DNA of 64,000 nt from an uncultured Bacilli bacterium. GTDB taxonomy: Bacteria > Bacillota_I > Bacilli_A > RF39 > UBA660. A model generated the notes under the pieces. The model had not been told where the DNA came from and searched no databases. It saw nothing but the letters and a program-made list of their open reading frames with translations. Location of the stretch: the NCBI GenBank assembly GCA_934096405.1, contig CAKOLW010000002.1, positions 1 through 64,000 on the forward strand. Reading direction: 5' to 3'. Below are positions 18,003-26,534 of this stretch, in pieces. The stretch's first letter is position 1; each line of letters begins with the position of its first letter. The position numbers were made by a program, and so were the translations under genes.

Positions 18003-19547
18003 TTAACAATTTGAGTTAACTTCATCCACTATATATGGATTAGTTGGTGTCCCTGTTCCAGTTACCAATACACAAGAAGCTAATGAAATTGCGGGACGCG
18101 CAACATAATATGCATAATCGGAACGACCATCACTTAAATTTCCTGAATTAGCAGTACCGCCAGCTAGCCATATTGTAGCCCCAGAGCCAGTCCATCTACG
18201 TGGAGATAGTAACCAAATCCAACTATTACCGGTTATTGAATTTCCTTCACTATTTAAATAATACCATGCATAAGGACTAGTTAATTTTGTGCCAGTTTTT
18301 CCACCAGCAAAGACAAGTTCATCTGCAGTTGCTAATGCTATTGGATACTTAAGTTTACCATTTCCTCCACCTGTTGTGCTTGCACTAAATTTATCAGCAA
18401 TTGCTTGCACACTTTCAAATAAACCACCACTTGGATTTGTTCCACATTTGTATGATGGGGTTTTATTATCAACTAGTCTTGTGTAACTGCCATAATATAC
18501 TACTTTACTAGTTACATATTCATACTTTGAGTCATAACTTCTATCATTACAATATATTGCAGTTTTACTTATATATTTATCATAATTTGTTAGTAATTTA
18601 TTCTCGTACCATGTATCTATATATTTTTTAATTGTACTATCATTTTCATTTGTTCTATTATTATCTATAGACCCACTTGTTCCATACATATAGCCTTCAT
18701 ATACTAAATCATTATATTCAGTATTAAATTTTGTACTTCCTAGGTAACCTTTTTCTGTATCTGTACTTGTTCCAGAATATAGAAGTCTTACGCCTCCATC
18801 TTCATTAGTACGAATTATTCTCCAGTAAAATCCTCCAAAGTATACCCAGTTATTTGTTGTATTTCCCGAATAATAATATACATCACTTCCATCTTCTGTT
18901 TTATTTGTTTTATATATTGTTCCTGTTGTTGTTTCTGTATTTGTTACACTAAAATCTGTTCTTTCACTTACAGTTGGATTATCTCTTAGTATTGCACTTG
19001 AAACCAAAACTCCTGGTTCGTCTGTTCCTTCTTCAATGAATATCTTACCTGATACTTCTTTTTCCATATCAGCACTTTGGTCTACATCATCATCACTTAT
19101 GTACTTCAATTCTAATGTATAATTATGTTTTGTATTAGAGGCTATTGCAACACTATATTTAATAATTATATCTTCTAGTGTAGTTGACTTTGGTATATCT
19201 TCATAGTCAATCATACTATATCCACCATCTGTACTTGTTATTTTATATACTAAATAGCCTTTAGTTACAAATGTGTTTATTAAATCTTTAAATACTAAAT
19301 TATATTTATATTCATAGTTTGTTTTATTCTCTACACTAAATGTTTTAGTTATACTCCATCCTGGTTCTATATTTGTTCCTTCTATATCATCCCCGTTGTC
19401 AAAAACTATTTTCAAATCATTTGTATCAACAGTTATTTTCTTTTTATCTCCTCTTACTATGGAACTAAAGTAAGCATAGGTTAAACCTAATAACAAAAAT
19501 AATACTAAGCAAATTCCATATATTAAAAACTTCTTTTCTTTTGTCAC
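18003..19547 (-). CDS. Secreted/anchored surface protein, TasA-like N-terminus plus C-terminal lectin-like domain (paralog 1)
   Basis: An N-terminal hydrophobic segment ending LTYAYFS is followed by a beta-rich module (VDTNDLKIVF, EPGWSITKTFSVENKT) like TasA/camelysin-type matrix proteins. The C-terminal domain runs from YWRIIRTNEDGGVRLLY to a tail WLLSPRRW ... ARPAISL ... PYIVDE, resembling C-type-lectin-fold domains. A GTG start at 19547 is chosen because AGGAGAG precedes it and the only upstream start (TTG 19586) lies before the expected transcription start. Two paralogs are at 51.9 and 53.6 kb. Probable role: displayed surface or matrix protein; ligand unknown. Confidence 0.7.
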   Translation of the reverse strand: MTKEKKFLIYGICLVLFLLLGLTYAYFSSIVRGDKKKITVDTNDLKIVFDNGDDIEGTNIEPGWSITKTFSVENKTNYEYKYNLVFKDLINTFVTKGYLVYKITSTDGGYSMIDYEDIPKSTTLEDIIIKYSVAIASNTKHNYTLELKYISDDDVDQSADMEKEVSGKIFIEEGTDEPGVLVSSAILRDNPTVSERTDFSVTNTETTTGTIYKTNKTEDGSDVYYYSGNTTNNWVYFGGFYWRIIRTNEDGGVRLLYSGTSTDTEKGYLGSTKFNTEYNDLVYEGYMYGTSGSIDNNRTNENDSTIKKYIDTWYENKLLTNYDKYISKTAIYCNDRSYDSKYEYVTSKVVYYGSYTRLVDNKTPSYKCGTNPSGGLFESVQAIADKFSASTTGGGNGKLKYPIALATADELVFAGGKTGTKLTSPYAWYYLNSEGNSITGNSWIWLLSPRRWTGSGATIWLAGGTANSGNLSDGRSDYAYYVARPAISLASCVLVTGTGTPTNPYIVDEVNSNC

Positions 19548-19576
19548 CTTTACAACTCTCCTATCTTTACATTTTA

Positions 19577-19605
19577 ATTTTATCAAAAAAAGTAGTTTGT
19601 TACAA
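19577..19605 (-). promoter_or_regulatory. Promoter of the 18-kb surface protein gene, embedded in a terminator loop
   Basis: TTGTAA, 17 bp, TAAAAT. The -35 box lies in the loop of the adjoining hairpin. The same composite module precedes the 53.6-kb paralog. Confidence 0.65.
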
Positions 19606-19612
19606 CTACTTT
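19585..19612 (-). terminator. Terminator of the ftsA-ftsZ transcript
   Basis: AAAGTAGT and ACTACTTT pair around TGTAACAA and are followed by a T-run on the minus strand, just after ftsZ. Confidence 0.65.
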
Positions 19613-19624
19613 GAAAGTTTTATT

Positions 19625-20686
19625 TTAAATATCTCTATTTCTTAAAAAAGGAGGTAAATCATCATCGTCATCATCTACTAATTTTTTGTTATCAGTTGAT
19701 GGAGTTGTGTATGTTTGATATAAAGGTTCTGTTTCATCTTCAAAACCAGTAGCTATAACTGTTACTATTGCTTCATCTGTTAAAGACTCATTTATTACAG
19801 CACCAAATATAATATTTATATCTGTATTTGCGGCTCCTCTAATTACTTCTGCTGCATCTTCTGCTTCAAATAAAGTTAATGAGTTTCCACCAGTTATATT
19901 TATAATACAATCTGTAGCTCCATTTATAGTTGTTTCTAGTAATGGACTTGATACTGCTTCTTTAGCAGCTTCTATAGCTCTGTTTTCTCCAAATCCTACA
20001 CCTATTCCAATTAGTGCTTGTCCTCTGTTTTCCATTATTGCTTTTACATCAGCAAAGTCTAGGTTAACTAATCCAGGAACACTAATTAAGTCAGATATAG
20101 ATTGTACACCAAGTCTTAATACATTATCTACTTCTTTAAATGCATCAGTCATTGGAGTTGATTTATCTATTAAATCTCTTAATCTATCATTAGGAATTAC
20201 TACATAAGTGTCTACATGCTTTTTTAATTCATCTAAACCTAATAAAGCATGATCCATTCTTTTCTTTCCTTCAAACTTAAATGGTTTAGTTACAATTGCT
20301 ACTGTAAGGCATCCTAACCCTTGTGCTATCTCAGCAATTACTGGTGCAGCTCCTGTACCTGTACCTCCACCAAGACCACAAGTAACAAATACCATGTCTG
20401 CCCCTCTTAAAGCATCTTCTATTTCATTTCTACTTTCTAAAGCAGCTTCTCTTCCAACTTCAGGGTCAGCTCCAGCACCAAGGCCATCAGTTATAGAAGC
20501 ACCTATTTGTAACTTTGTTTCAGCTTTACTTGTGTTTAAAACTTGTAAATCCGTATTAGCAACTATAAATTCTACTCCTCTTAATCCAGATTCAATCATT
20601 CGGTTTACAGCATTACATCCGCCCCCACCTACACCTATAACTTTAATTTTTGCTATTTGTAACATTTCTAATGAATTTCCTTGCAT
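19625..20686 (-). CDS. ftsZ: Cell division protein FtsZ
   Basis: Tubulin-like GTPase forming the Z-ring. 353 residues with [11 protein letters not shown] near the N-terminus, the tubulin signature [10 protein letters not shown] (near residue 105), [10 protein letters not shown] and [20 protein letters not shown]. The T7-loop region and the C-terminal tail [12 protein letters not shown], which binds FtsA/SepF, are intact, with a very short linker. GGAGAG six bases before ATG is the ribosome-binding site. Last gene of the division cluster. Confidence 0.97.
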   Translation of the reverse strand: MQGNSLEMLQIAKIKVIGVGGGGCNAVNRMIESGLRGVEFIVANTDLQVLNTSKAETKLQIGASITDGLGAGADPEVGREAALESRNEIEDALRGADMVFVTCGLGGGTGTGAAPVIAEIAQGLGCLTVAIVTKPFKFEGKKRMDHALLGLDELKKHVDTYVVIPNDRLRDLIDKSTPMTDAFKEVDNVLRLGVQSISDLISVPGLVNLDFADVKAIMENRGQALIGIGVGFGENRAIEAAKEAVSSPLLETTINGATDCIINITGGNSLTLFEAEDAAEVIRGAANTDINIIFGAVINESLTDEAIVTVIATGFEDETEPLYQTYTTPSTDNKKLVDDDDDDLPPFLRNRDI

Positions 20687-20698
20687 TTTACACTCTCC

Positions 20699-21937
20699 TT
20701 AATTATCAAAAAAGTAACTATATACTTTTCCTAATAAACTACCTTCATCTATTTTTTTCTTTTCTTTAAATATTTCTTCTTGTTCATAATCATCTATGGT
20801 AGTTGCTTTTTTATTTCTAAATTTTAATTTTTCATAATAGTATTTAATTATACCAATAGCTGTACTATATTTATTATTTCTTACTCCTAGTATATTTAGT
20901 TTAGTATTTTCATAATTCTTGCCAAATACTTCATTGTATACTTTATTAAAGCCTTCTATCTCAGTACAACCTCCTGTAATGATTATATAACTAATTTCCT
21001 TTTTTGTTAAGAGATTTATTTGTTTTTTTGCAAGTTCTAATATTTCTCTTAACCTAGAATAAACTATTTCACTTACTTCATATTGATTTATTTTAATATG
21101 TTCTTCAGATTTTGTCAAGCATTCTACAGTTTCATTTGTACTTGCATTAGCTTTATGTGCTAGGGCAAATGTTTCTTTTAATTTTTTACTTTCTTCTAAA
21201 GATAAATCATATATATAACTTATATCTCTATCTATGTTTTTACTACCTATATCTAATACTTCTGTACTAATTAGATTATCTTTATTTATTATACTTACTT
21301 CTGTTTTATCAGAGCCTATATTAATTATAGATACTATTTTATCTTTAAATTCATTTTTTCTAAAAGCATAATAATCAGCTTGTCCTCCAAATGCTAAGTC
21401 TACTACCTTAACTCCTAATTTATCTAGTATTTCTATTAGACTAAATATATTCTTTTTAGGTATTACTCCTAATAGAGAATTTACTGATAATCTAGAAGCT
21501 TCAATGTTTTTAGGATCATTTACTATTTTGCTTTCATTAATTATGTAATCTACTCCATTTACACTTACTAATTCTAAATTAGGACTAACCCTGTTATATA
21601 CACTTGCTTGTAGTACATGAGTTACATCTTCTCCAGTTATTTTTTTGTCTTCTCTAGTGATTGTAATGTATCCTTCTCCTTTTATAAAATTAGCATAGTA
21701 TGATGGACTTACTAATACAATCTTATTTATTTTAATTCCTAATACATCTTCAGTCTTTGTTAGAGCTTCTTTTATGCATTCTTTAGCTATTTCTTCATTA
21801 ACTATTATTCCTTTTTTTATGCCTTTGCTTTTTATTTCAGTGCATGCCAAAACAAATAATTCTTCATTATAAATTTCTCCAACAATTACTTTTACACTAT
21901 TTGAACCTAAATCTAAACTTGTTATTATTTGTTTCAT
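20699..21937 (-). CDS. ftsA: Cell division protein FtsA
   Basis: Actin-like membrane tether for FtsZ. Shows the phosphate-1 motif SLDLGSNSVKVIVGE, the 1C-type domain following it (LVSPSYYANFIKGEGYI), SIINIGSDKTEVSII as phosphate 2 and IIITGGCTEIEGF as the adenosine motif. The C-terminal end GSLLGKVYSYFFDN is the expected amphipathic membrane-targeting helix. 412 residues, 12 bp upstream of ftsZ. Confidence 0.93.
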   Translation of the reverse strand: MKQIITSLDLGSNSVKVIVGEIYNEELFVLACTEIKSKGIKKGIIVNEEIAKECIKEALTKTEDVLGIKINKIVLVSPSYYANFIKGEGYITITREDKKITGEDVTHVLQASVYNRVSPNLELVSVNGVDYIINESKIVNDPKNIEASRLSVNSLLGVIPKKNIFSLIEILDKLGVKVVDLAFGGQADYYAFRKNEFKDKIVSIINIGSDKTEVSIINKDNLISTEVLDIGSKNIDRDISYIYDLSLEESKKLKETFALAHKANASTNETVECLTKSEEHIKINQYEVSEIVYSRLREILELAKKQINLLTKKEISYIIITGGCTEIEGFNKVYNEVFGKNYENTKLNILGVRNNKYSTAIGIIKYYYEKLKFRNKKATTIDDYEQEEIFKEKKKIDEGSLLGKVYSYFFDN

Positions 21938-21993
21938 AATACCTCTCTTATTTTCTGAAATAATTATATCAAAGTTTTTTTATTTTTTAAAGA

Positions 21994-22677
21994 TTATTCT
22001 TTAATTTCGAAATAATTTCCACTATCTAAATATAATATTCCTTTATGTTTTCCTAATTCTTTTTTTATTTTAGAGTAATTATTAAACTCTTTTATTTTAT
22101 TTAAAGTTATATATACTTGGTTACCATCATTCATATATATTAGAAATCTTTCATTATCATATGTGGTGTTTGCATATTCAATTTCACTTATTTTACTTAG
22201 TAATTCTATATCTAATGTTTTGAATTTACTTATTAATTTTGTTTCTATGTTATCAGGTACATAGTTTATTAATATTGGTATATTAGAATTTACATTTAGT
22301 TCAGTTAATTTTGTTCCATTTTCTAATATGTATTCATTATTACTTCTTGTTAGGTATAATATTTTATATTCTTCAATATTTATCGTTATTTTAAATCCAA
22401 AACCTTTTCTTACTTTTACATTTTTAACTAATGGATAATTCTTTTTTATTTTGTTTTCAATTGTAAAACCTAGAGTTTTAAAATAAGAAGGGTATTTATC
22501 TAATCCTGTTGTTTCCATTATTTCAATGTCACTAATGTATGTATTTCCTTTTATTACTATGTTTTTAATTTTTATTTTTCCTAGTAAATAGAAAGAAAAA
22601 GCTACTATAATGATAAATAGTATAAATTTTAAGAATTTAAGAAAATTAAATCTTTTTATTTTAACTTTTTTTGTCAT
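21994..22677 (-). CDS. divIB: Division protein DivIB/FtsQ
   Basis: Bitopic divisome protein. A basic N-terminus and one membrane helix (about residues 15-35) are followed by the POTRA domain (KIKNIVIKGNTYISDIEIMETTGLD) and the FtsQ beta domain (KNVKVRKGFGFKITINIEEYKILYL). 227 residues, somewhat short but in the conserved position before ftsA. In B. subtilis the related protein stabilises the FtsL-DivIC complex. Confidence 0.85.
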   Translation of the reverse strand: MTKKVKIKRFNFLKFLKFILFIIIVAFSFYLLGKIKIKNIVIKGNTYISDIEIMETTGLDKYPSYFKTLGFTIENKIKKNYPLVKNVKVRKGFGFKITINIEEYKILYLTRSNNEYILENGTKLTELNVNSNIPILINYVPDNIETKLISKFKTLDIELLSKISEIEYANTTYDNERFLIYMNDGNQVYITLNKIKEFNNYSKIKKELGKHKGILYLDSGNYFEIKE

Positions 22678-22698
22678 TATAATAACCTCCTTATATAA

Positions 22699-23520
22699 TT
22701 ATTCTTTTATTAATTTTATATAGTTTTCATATCTACTTTTGAGTATTTTTCCAGAATTTACTCTTTCTATTACTGAACAATTGTCATTTTTTGTGTGATT
22801 ACAACTTTTGTATTTGCAGTTAAATCCAAATTCTTTAAAGTAATCTTTTATATTGTTTTTATCTATATCAAGTTCAAGACTACTAAATCCAGGAGTGTCT
22901 GCGATAAGACCTTTGGAAGTATTTATTAATTCTACTAATCTTGTGGTATGTTTTCCTCTTCCTAAAGACATGCTTACCTCTCCAGTTTTTAAATTTAGAT
23001 TTTTATCAATTTTATTTAATAATGTACTTTTACCAGCACCGGTTTGTCCAGATACTGCGACTACATTATTTTTAATTTCTTTTTTTATTTTTGATATTTG
23101 TTTGTTAGTATAAACCTTATAACCTATTTTTTTATAGTATTTAATATTTTTTTTGATTTCTTTAATTTCTTTTTTACTACATAAATCCAACTTAGTTATG
23201 ATAATGATAGGCTCGATGTTATTGTACTCACTTAGTACTAAGAATTTATCGAGTAAGTATGTGCTAAATGCAGGTATATGAGTACTTATAACTATGAATA
23301 ATTTGTCTATGTTAGATATTAAAGGTCTTATTAGAGAATTTTTTCTTTCTAACTGGTTTTCTATTGTTAATGTTTTTTCATTAAATTCTATGTTATCTCC
23401 TACAGTTAGTTTTATATTTTTTAATTTTCCCCTGACTGTACAAGGAAAAAGACTGTTATTATACATAACAGTATATAAATCTTTATTTATACTTATTATT
23501 TTTCCCACTGTGTTTTCCAT
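22699..23520 (-). CDS. rsgA: Ribosome small subunit GTPase RsgA
   Basis: Circularly permuted GTPase acting late in 30S assembly. It has an OB-fold N-terminus, then G4 TKLD, the P-loop GQTGAGKSTLLN, and the G3 segment DTPGFSSLEL. A C-terminal zinc knuckle (CKYKSCNHTKNDNCSV) follows. 273 residues. It lies directly after prkC, as in B. subtilis (prpC-prkC-rsgA). Confidence 0.95.
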   Translation of the reverse strand: MENTVGKIISINKDLYTVMYNNSLFPCTVRGKLKNIKLTVGDNIEFNEKTLTIENQLERKNSLIRPLISNIDKLFIVISTHIPAFSTYLLDKFLVLSEYNNIEPIIIITKLDLCSKKEIKEIKKNIKYYKKIGYKVYTNKQISKIKKEIKNNVVAVSGQTGAGKSTLLNKIDKNLNLKTGEVSMSLGRGKHTTRLVELINTSKGLIADTPGFSSLELDIDKNNIKDYFKEFGFNCKYKSCNHTKNDNCSVIERVNSGKILKSRYENYIKLIKE

Positions 23521-23535
23521 AATTTTATCTTTCCG

Positions 23536-25323
23536 TTAGTTATTATTTTCTGTGTTATTATTTTCGTTGTTTTCTTCTCCAGGTGTTAGTGTTCCTTCTA
23601 CTACTTCTGGAGTTTTAGCAACCGTAATTGTTAATGTTACTCCTTCAGTTACTACACTTTTAGCTGGTCTTGATTGATTAATTATTTTTCCATTAGGTAA
23701 TAGTGAATTTTCTTCTTCTCTTATTTCTAATGTTAATTTATATTTATTAGCAAATTCTTGTACCATTTCTAAAGTATAACTTCCATTTGTAAAATCCGGG
23801 TATAAGATTTCTAATTCAGGAACATATAATGTAATGCTTGAACCATATTTTATAGTTTCATCAACTCCTGGGCTAGTTCTTAAAACAGTTTCTTCTTTAC
23901 CTTTATATTTTTCTTCATTTGTTACTTTTTCTTTTTCTATTACAACATTACAATTGTATTTAGTTTCAAGAATTGTTTTTACTTCAATATAATTTTTACC
24001 ACTATAGTCTGGCATTGTAAATGTAGCATCACCACTTGATATGTATATACAAACTGTTTTGCCTTCTTTTACAATTGTACCTTTTTCTGGATCAGTTTTG
24101 ACAACATAACCCTCTTTTATTTCATCATTAGGTATGTATTTATAGTCTCCATCAGAGCATTTTACATTGAATCCTTTTTTAGTCAATGTGTTACTTGCAT
24201 CAACTTTGCTTAAGTTAGAAACATCAGGTACTTCTAATGTTTTACCTTTACTTAATTTAGGAAGTAAGAATATTACAACTGTTATTAGAACAATTAATCC
24301 TGCAAATACACACCCTAAGATAAGTAAAATATTTTTTTGTTTTTTTTCTTCATTATCTTCTTTTTCAGTAACGATTTCTTTTGGCGTTTCTTTTTTAGTT
24401 TCTTGTTTTTTTATTTCTTTAACCACTGTGTCTAATTTTTTAGTATTTTCAACATCATATTCAGGATATGGGTAAACATATTTTTTTTCATTAGCTCTTG
24501 TTTCATCTAAGCAAGTTATTATGTCTTGATGCATTTCTCTTGCATCTTTATACCTATTAGCTGGATTCTTAGCTGTTGCTTTTATTATTATATTTTCTAC
24601 ACTTTGTGGTAATTCTGGCAATATTTTTCTTATGCTTGGTATTGGTTCTTTTAATTGTTTTAAAGCTATTTCTACAGCATTTTCCCCTTTAAAAGGCACA
24701 CTACCTGTTAATAGTTCATACATTAGTATACCCATAGAATAAATATCACTTTTTATGGTACAGCCTTTACCTGCTGCTTGTTCTGGAGGTAAATAATGAA
24801 CACTACCCATTACTGAATTAGTTTGTGTTAATTGAGTACTATTTAGTGCCATTGCAATACCAAAGTCAGTTATTTTTATTAATCCATTTTCTAGTATCAT
24901 TATATTTTGAGGTTTTATGTCTCTATGTATAATGTATGAATCATGAGCATGAGCCATACCATCTGTTATTTGACTCATTATATCTATAACTTCTGTTATC
25001 GTTAGACTTCCTCTTTTTTTAAGTAATTGTTTTAACGTTTTTCCTTCTACATATTCCATTACTATGTAGTATTCTCCATCATCTTCTCCAACATCATACA
25101 TTTCGACTATGTTAGGATGATTTAGACTAGAGGCACTTAAAGCTTCTCTTTGGAATCTTCTTACGAATTTTTCATCATTTCTTAAGTCACCACGAAGTAC
25201 TTTAACTGCTACATTTCTATCTAATATAGTATCATAAGCTAAATAAACATTAGCCATACCGCCTTCACCAATAGTTCTAATTATAGAATATCTGTTATTT
25301 ATCTTTGTTCCTTTATTTATCAT
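23536..25323 (-). CDS. prkC: PASTA-domain Ser/Thr protein kinase
   Basis: Membrane kinase that senses muropeptides or cell-wall fragments and controls growth, wall metabolism and, in Bacillus, germination. Kinase domain (about residues 1-270): glycine loop GEGGMANVY, Lys41, HRDIKPQN (133-140), DFG and the GSVHYLPPEQ activation segment. One membrane helix is near 340. The extracytoplasmic part carries three PASTA repeats and an acidic Asn/Glu tail. ATG 25323 lies inside the last codons of prpC (overlap ATGATAAATAA), so the pair is translationally coupled. Confidence 0.95.
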   Translation of the reverse strand: MINKGTKINNRYSIIRTIGEGGMANVYLAYDTILDRNVAVKVLRGDLRNDEKFVRRFQREALSASSLNHPNIVEMYDVGEDDGEYYIVMEYVEGKTLKQLLKKRGSLTITEVIDIMSQITDGMAHAHDSYIIHRDIKPQNIMILENGLIKITDFGIAMALNSTQLTQTNSVMGSVHYLPPEQAAGKGCTIKSDIYSMGILMYELLTGSVPFKGENAVEIALKQLKEPIPSIRKILPELPQSVENIIIKATAKNPANRYKDAREMHQDIITCLDETRANEKKYVYPYPEYDVENTKKLDTVVKEIKKQETKKETPKEIVTEKEDNEEKKQKNILLILGCVFAGLIVLITVVIFLLPKLSKGKTLEVPDVSNLSKVDASNTLTKKGFNVKCSDGDYKYIPNDEIKEGYVVKTDPEKGTIVKEGKTVCIYISSGDATFTMPDYSGKNYIEVKTILETKYNCNVVIEKEKVTNEEKYKGKEETVLRTSPGVDETIKYGSSITLYVPELEILYPDFTNGSYTLEMVQEFANKYKLTLEIREEENSLLPNGKIINQSRPAKSVVTEGVTLTITVAKTPEVVEGTLTPGEENNENNNTENNN

Positions 25324-26062
25324 ACACACCACCATTTATTAATAAAACTGCTATGGAAATATTATCATTTCCACCCCTTAAATTACTCTTTAATATTAGT
25401 TTGCCTACTTTTTCTTCTATATCTAAGTCTTCATCATTTAATACTTTTTCTATTTGTTCTTTTGTAACCATATTAGTTAACCCATCACTACACAAAAATA
25501 TTCCGTCAACAGAATTTTCAACATCAAAAATGTCTACTTCTGCTTTTGGACTAGCACCTAGTGCTCGCATTAATACATTTTTTTGTGGATGATTAGCTGC
25601 TTCTTCTGGTCTTATTTCTCCGGTGTCCACCAAAAAGTTAGCATATGTGTGATCTTTAGTAACTTTATATAGTTTACCATTTTTAAATACAAACCCACTA
25701 GAATCTCCAATGTTAGCAAAAATTAAATATTCCTTAGTTAGTAATGCACATACAAGTGTTGTTCCTAATCCTGTAGCATCAACGTGTTCTTCTGCATATT
25801 TAATAATATTTGTGTTTACTTCTTCAATAATTTCTTTTAACCAAGTTATTGCATCTATTTTAGTTCCTAATGTACTCATGCTTTGGAATCTTGAGCCAAT
25901 ATGTGTCACAGCTAAAGAACTAGCAACTTCTCCAGCACGGTGACCACCCATGCCATCAGCAACCATTAGCAAATAGTCCCCACTTAAGTTTTTAACTATA
26001 GTAACACTATCTTCGTTATGATTTCTAACTTTTCCAGCATCCGTTTGATAATGTGCTAACAT
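25313..26062 (-). CDS. prpC: PP2C-family protein phosphatase, PrkC partner
   Basis: Metal-dependent Ser/Thr phosphatase that reverses PrkC phosphorylation. Motifs: DAGKVRNHNEDS, VADGMGGHRAGEVAS, FANIGDSSGFVF, LVDTGEI, HPQKNVLMRALG, LCSDGLTNMV and GGNDNISIAVL, with all the aspartates that hold the two metal ions. 249 residues, the usual size. First gene of the coupled prpC-prkC-rsgA set with its own promoter. Confidence 0.95.
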   Translation of the reverse strand: MLAHYQTDAGKVRNHNEDSVTIVKNLSGDYLLMVADGMGGHRAGEVASSLAVTHIGSRFQSMSTLGTKIDAITWLKEIIEEVNTNIIKYAEEHVDATGLGTTLVCALLTKEYLIFANIGDSSGFVFKNGKLYKVTKDHTYANFLVDTGEIRPEEAANHPQKNVLMRALGASPKAEVDIFDVENSVDGIFLCSDGLTNMVTKEQIEKVLNDEDLDIEEKVGKLILKSNLRGGNDNISIAVLLINGGVYDK

Positions 26063-26097
26063 AATTATTACACCTCTTTCAAATTCTTACTAAAATA

Positions 26098-26125
26098 AGT
26101 ATAACACAAAATACACTTAATTCAA
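26098..26125 (-). promoter_or_regulatory. Promoter of prpC-prkC
   Basis: TTGAAT, 16 bp, TATACT on the minus strand, about 30 bp before prpC. A consensus TTGACA (26145-26150) further up has no matching -10. Confidence 0.55.
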
Positions 26126-26166
26126 ATAAAACTATTTAATTATATGTCAAATTTAAGTATTTTTAC

Positions 26167-26206
26167 CAATAGAAAGAGATATATTAGATTTTTTCTAATA
26201 TATCTC
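26167..26206 (-). terminator. Terminator of the bacteriocin-type operon
   Basis: A 12-bp stem, GAGATATATTAG with CTAATATATCTC, then TTTCT on the minus strand. It directly follows the second peptide gene. Confidence 0.8.
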
Positions 26207-26211
26207 AAAGA

Positions 26212-26370
26212 TTAAAATCCACAAGTTTTTCCGTTTCTATATCTGATGATGTAACTTCCTACTCTTCTTCCAATATCATAAAGAGATGTTATACCTCTTA
26301 CTATAGATGATATTAAAGCAGCTGAGAATGAAACTCCACCATATATATTTTTTAATTCATTTTTATTCAT
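26212..26370 (-). CDS. Double-glycine leader peptide, bacteriocin-like (peptide B)
   Basis: A 52-residue reading frame with AAAGGAG upstream of its ATG. The first 12 residues, MNKNELKNIYGG, are a classic double-glycine leader cut by C39 peptidase exporters. The predicted mature part is 40 residues, with an amphipathic or hydrophobic helix (VSFSAALISSIVRGITS) and a basic tail with one Cys (NGKTCGF). It is the last gene of the exporter operon and ends at a strong terminator. An unmodified class II bacteriocin or a signalling peptide fits; I see no lanthionine-type modification enzyme. Confidence 0.8.
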   Translation of the reverse strand: MNKNELKNIYGGVSFSAALISSIVRGITSLYDIGRRVGSYIIRYRNGKTCGF

Positions 26371-26402
26371 GATTCTCCTTTCTGTATATTTTTATTATTT
26401 TT

Positions 26403-26534
26403 CTACTTTCCACATTTTATTGGATTTACAAAGCCTTCAAATAAACCCATTGCGAATGATAAGGCAGCTCCAATAATGGACCATATTCCCCAAGAGGCTC
26501 CTCCATAAATTTCTATTAATTCATCTTTTTTCAT
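26403..26534 (-). CDS. Double-glycine leader peptide, bacteriocin-like (peptide A)
   Basis: A 43-residue frame whose leader MKKDELIEIYGG matches the leader of the neighbouring peptide. The mature part (31 residues) is hydrophobic with GASWG (a GxxxG motif), further glycines and a tail ending IKCGK. The ATG overlaps the last 14 bases of the exporter gene and AAAGGAG lies inside that gene, so translation is coupled. Two leader-matched small peptides with GxxxG-like spacing suggest a two-peptide class IIb bacteriocin. Confidence 0.82.
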   Translation of the reverse strand: MKKDELIEIYGGASWGIWSIIGAALSFAMGLFEGFVNPIKCGK

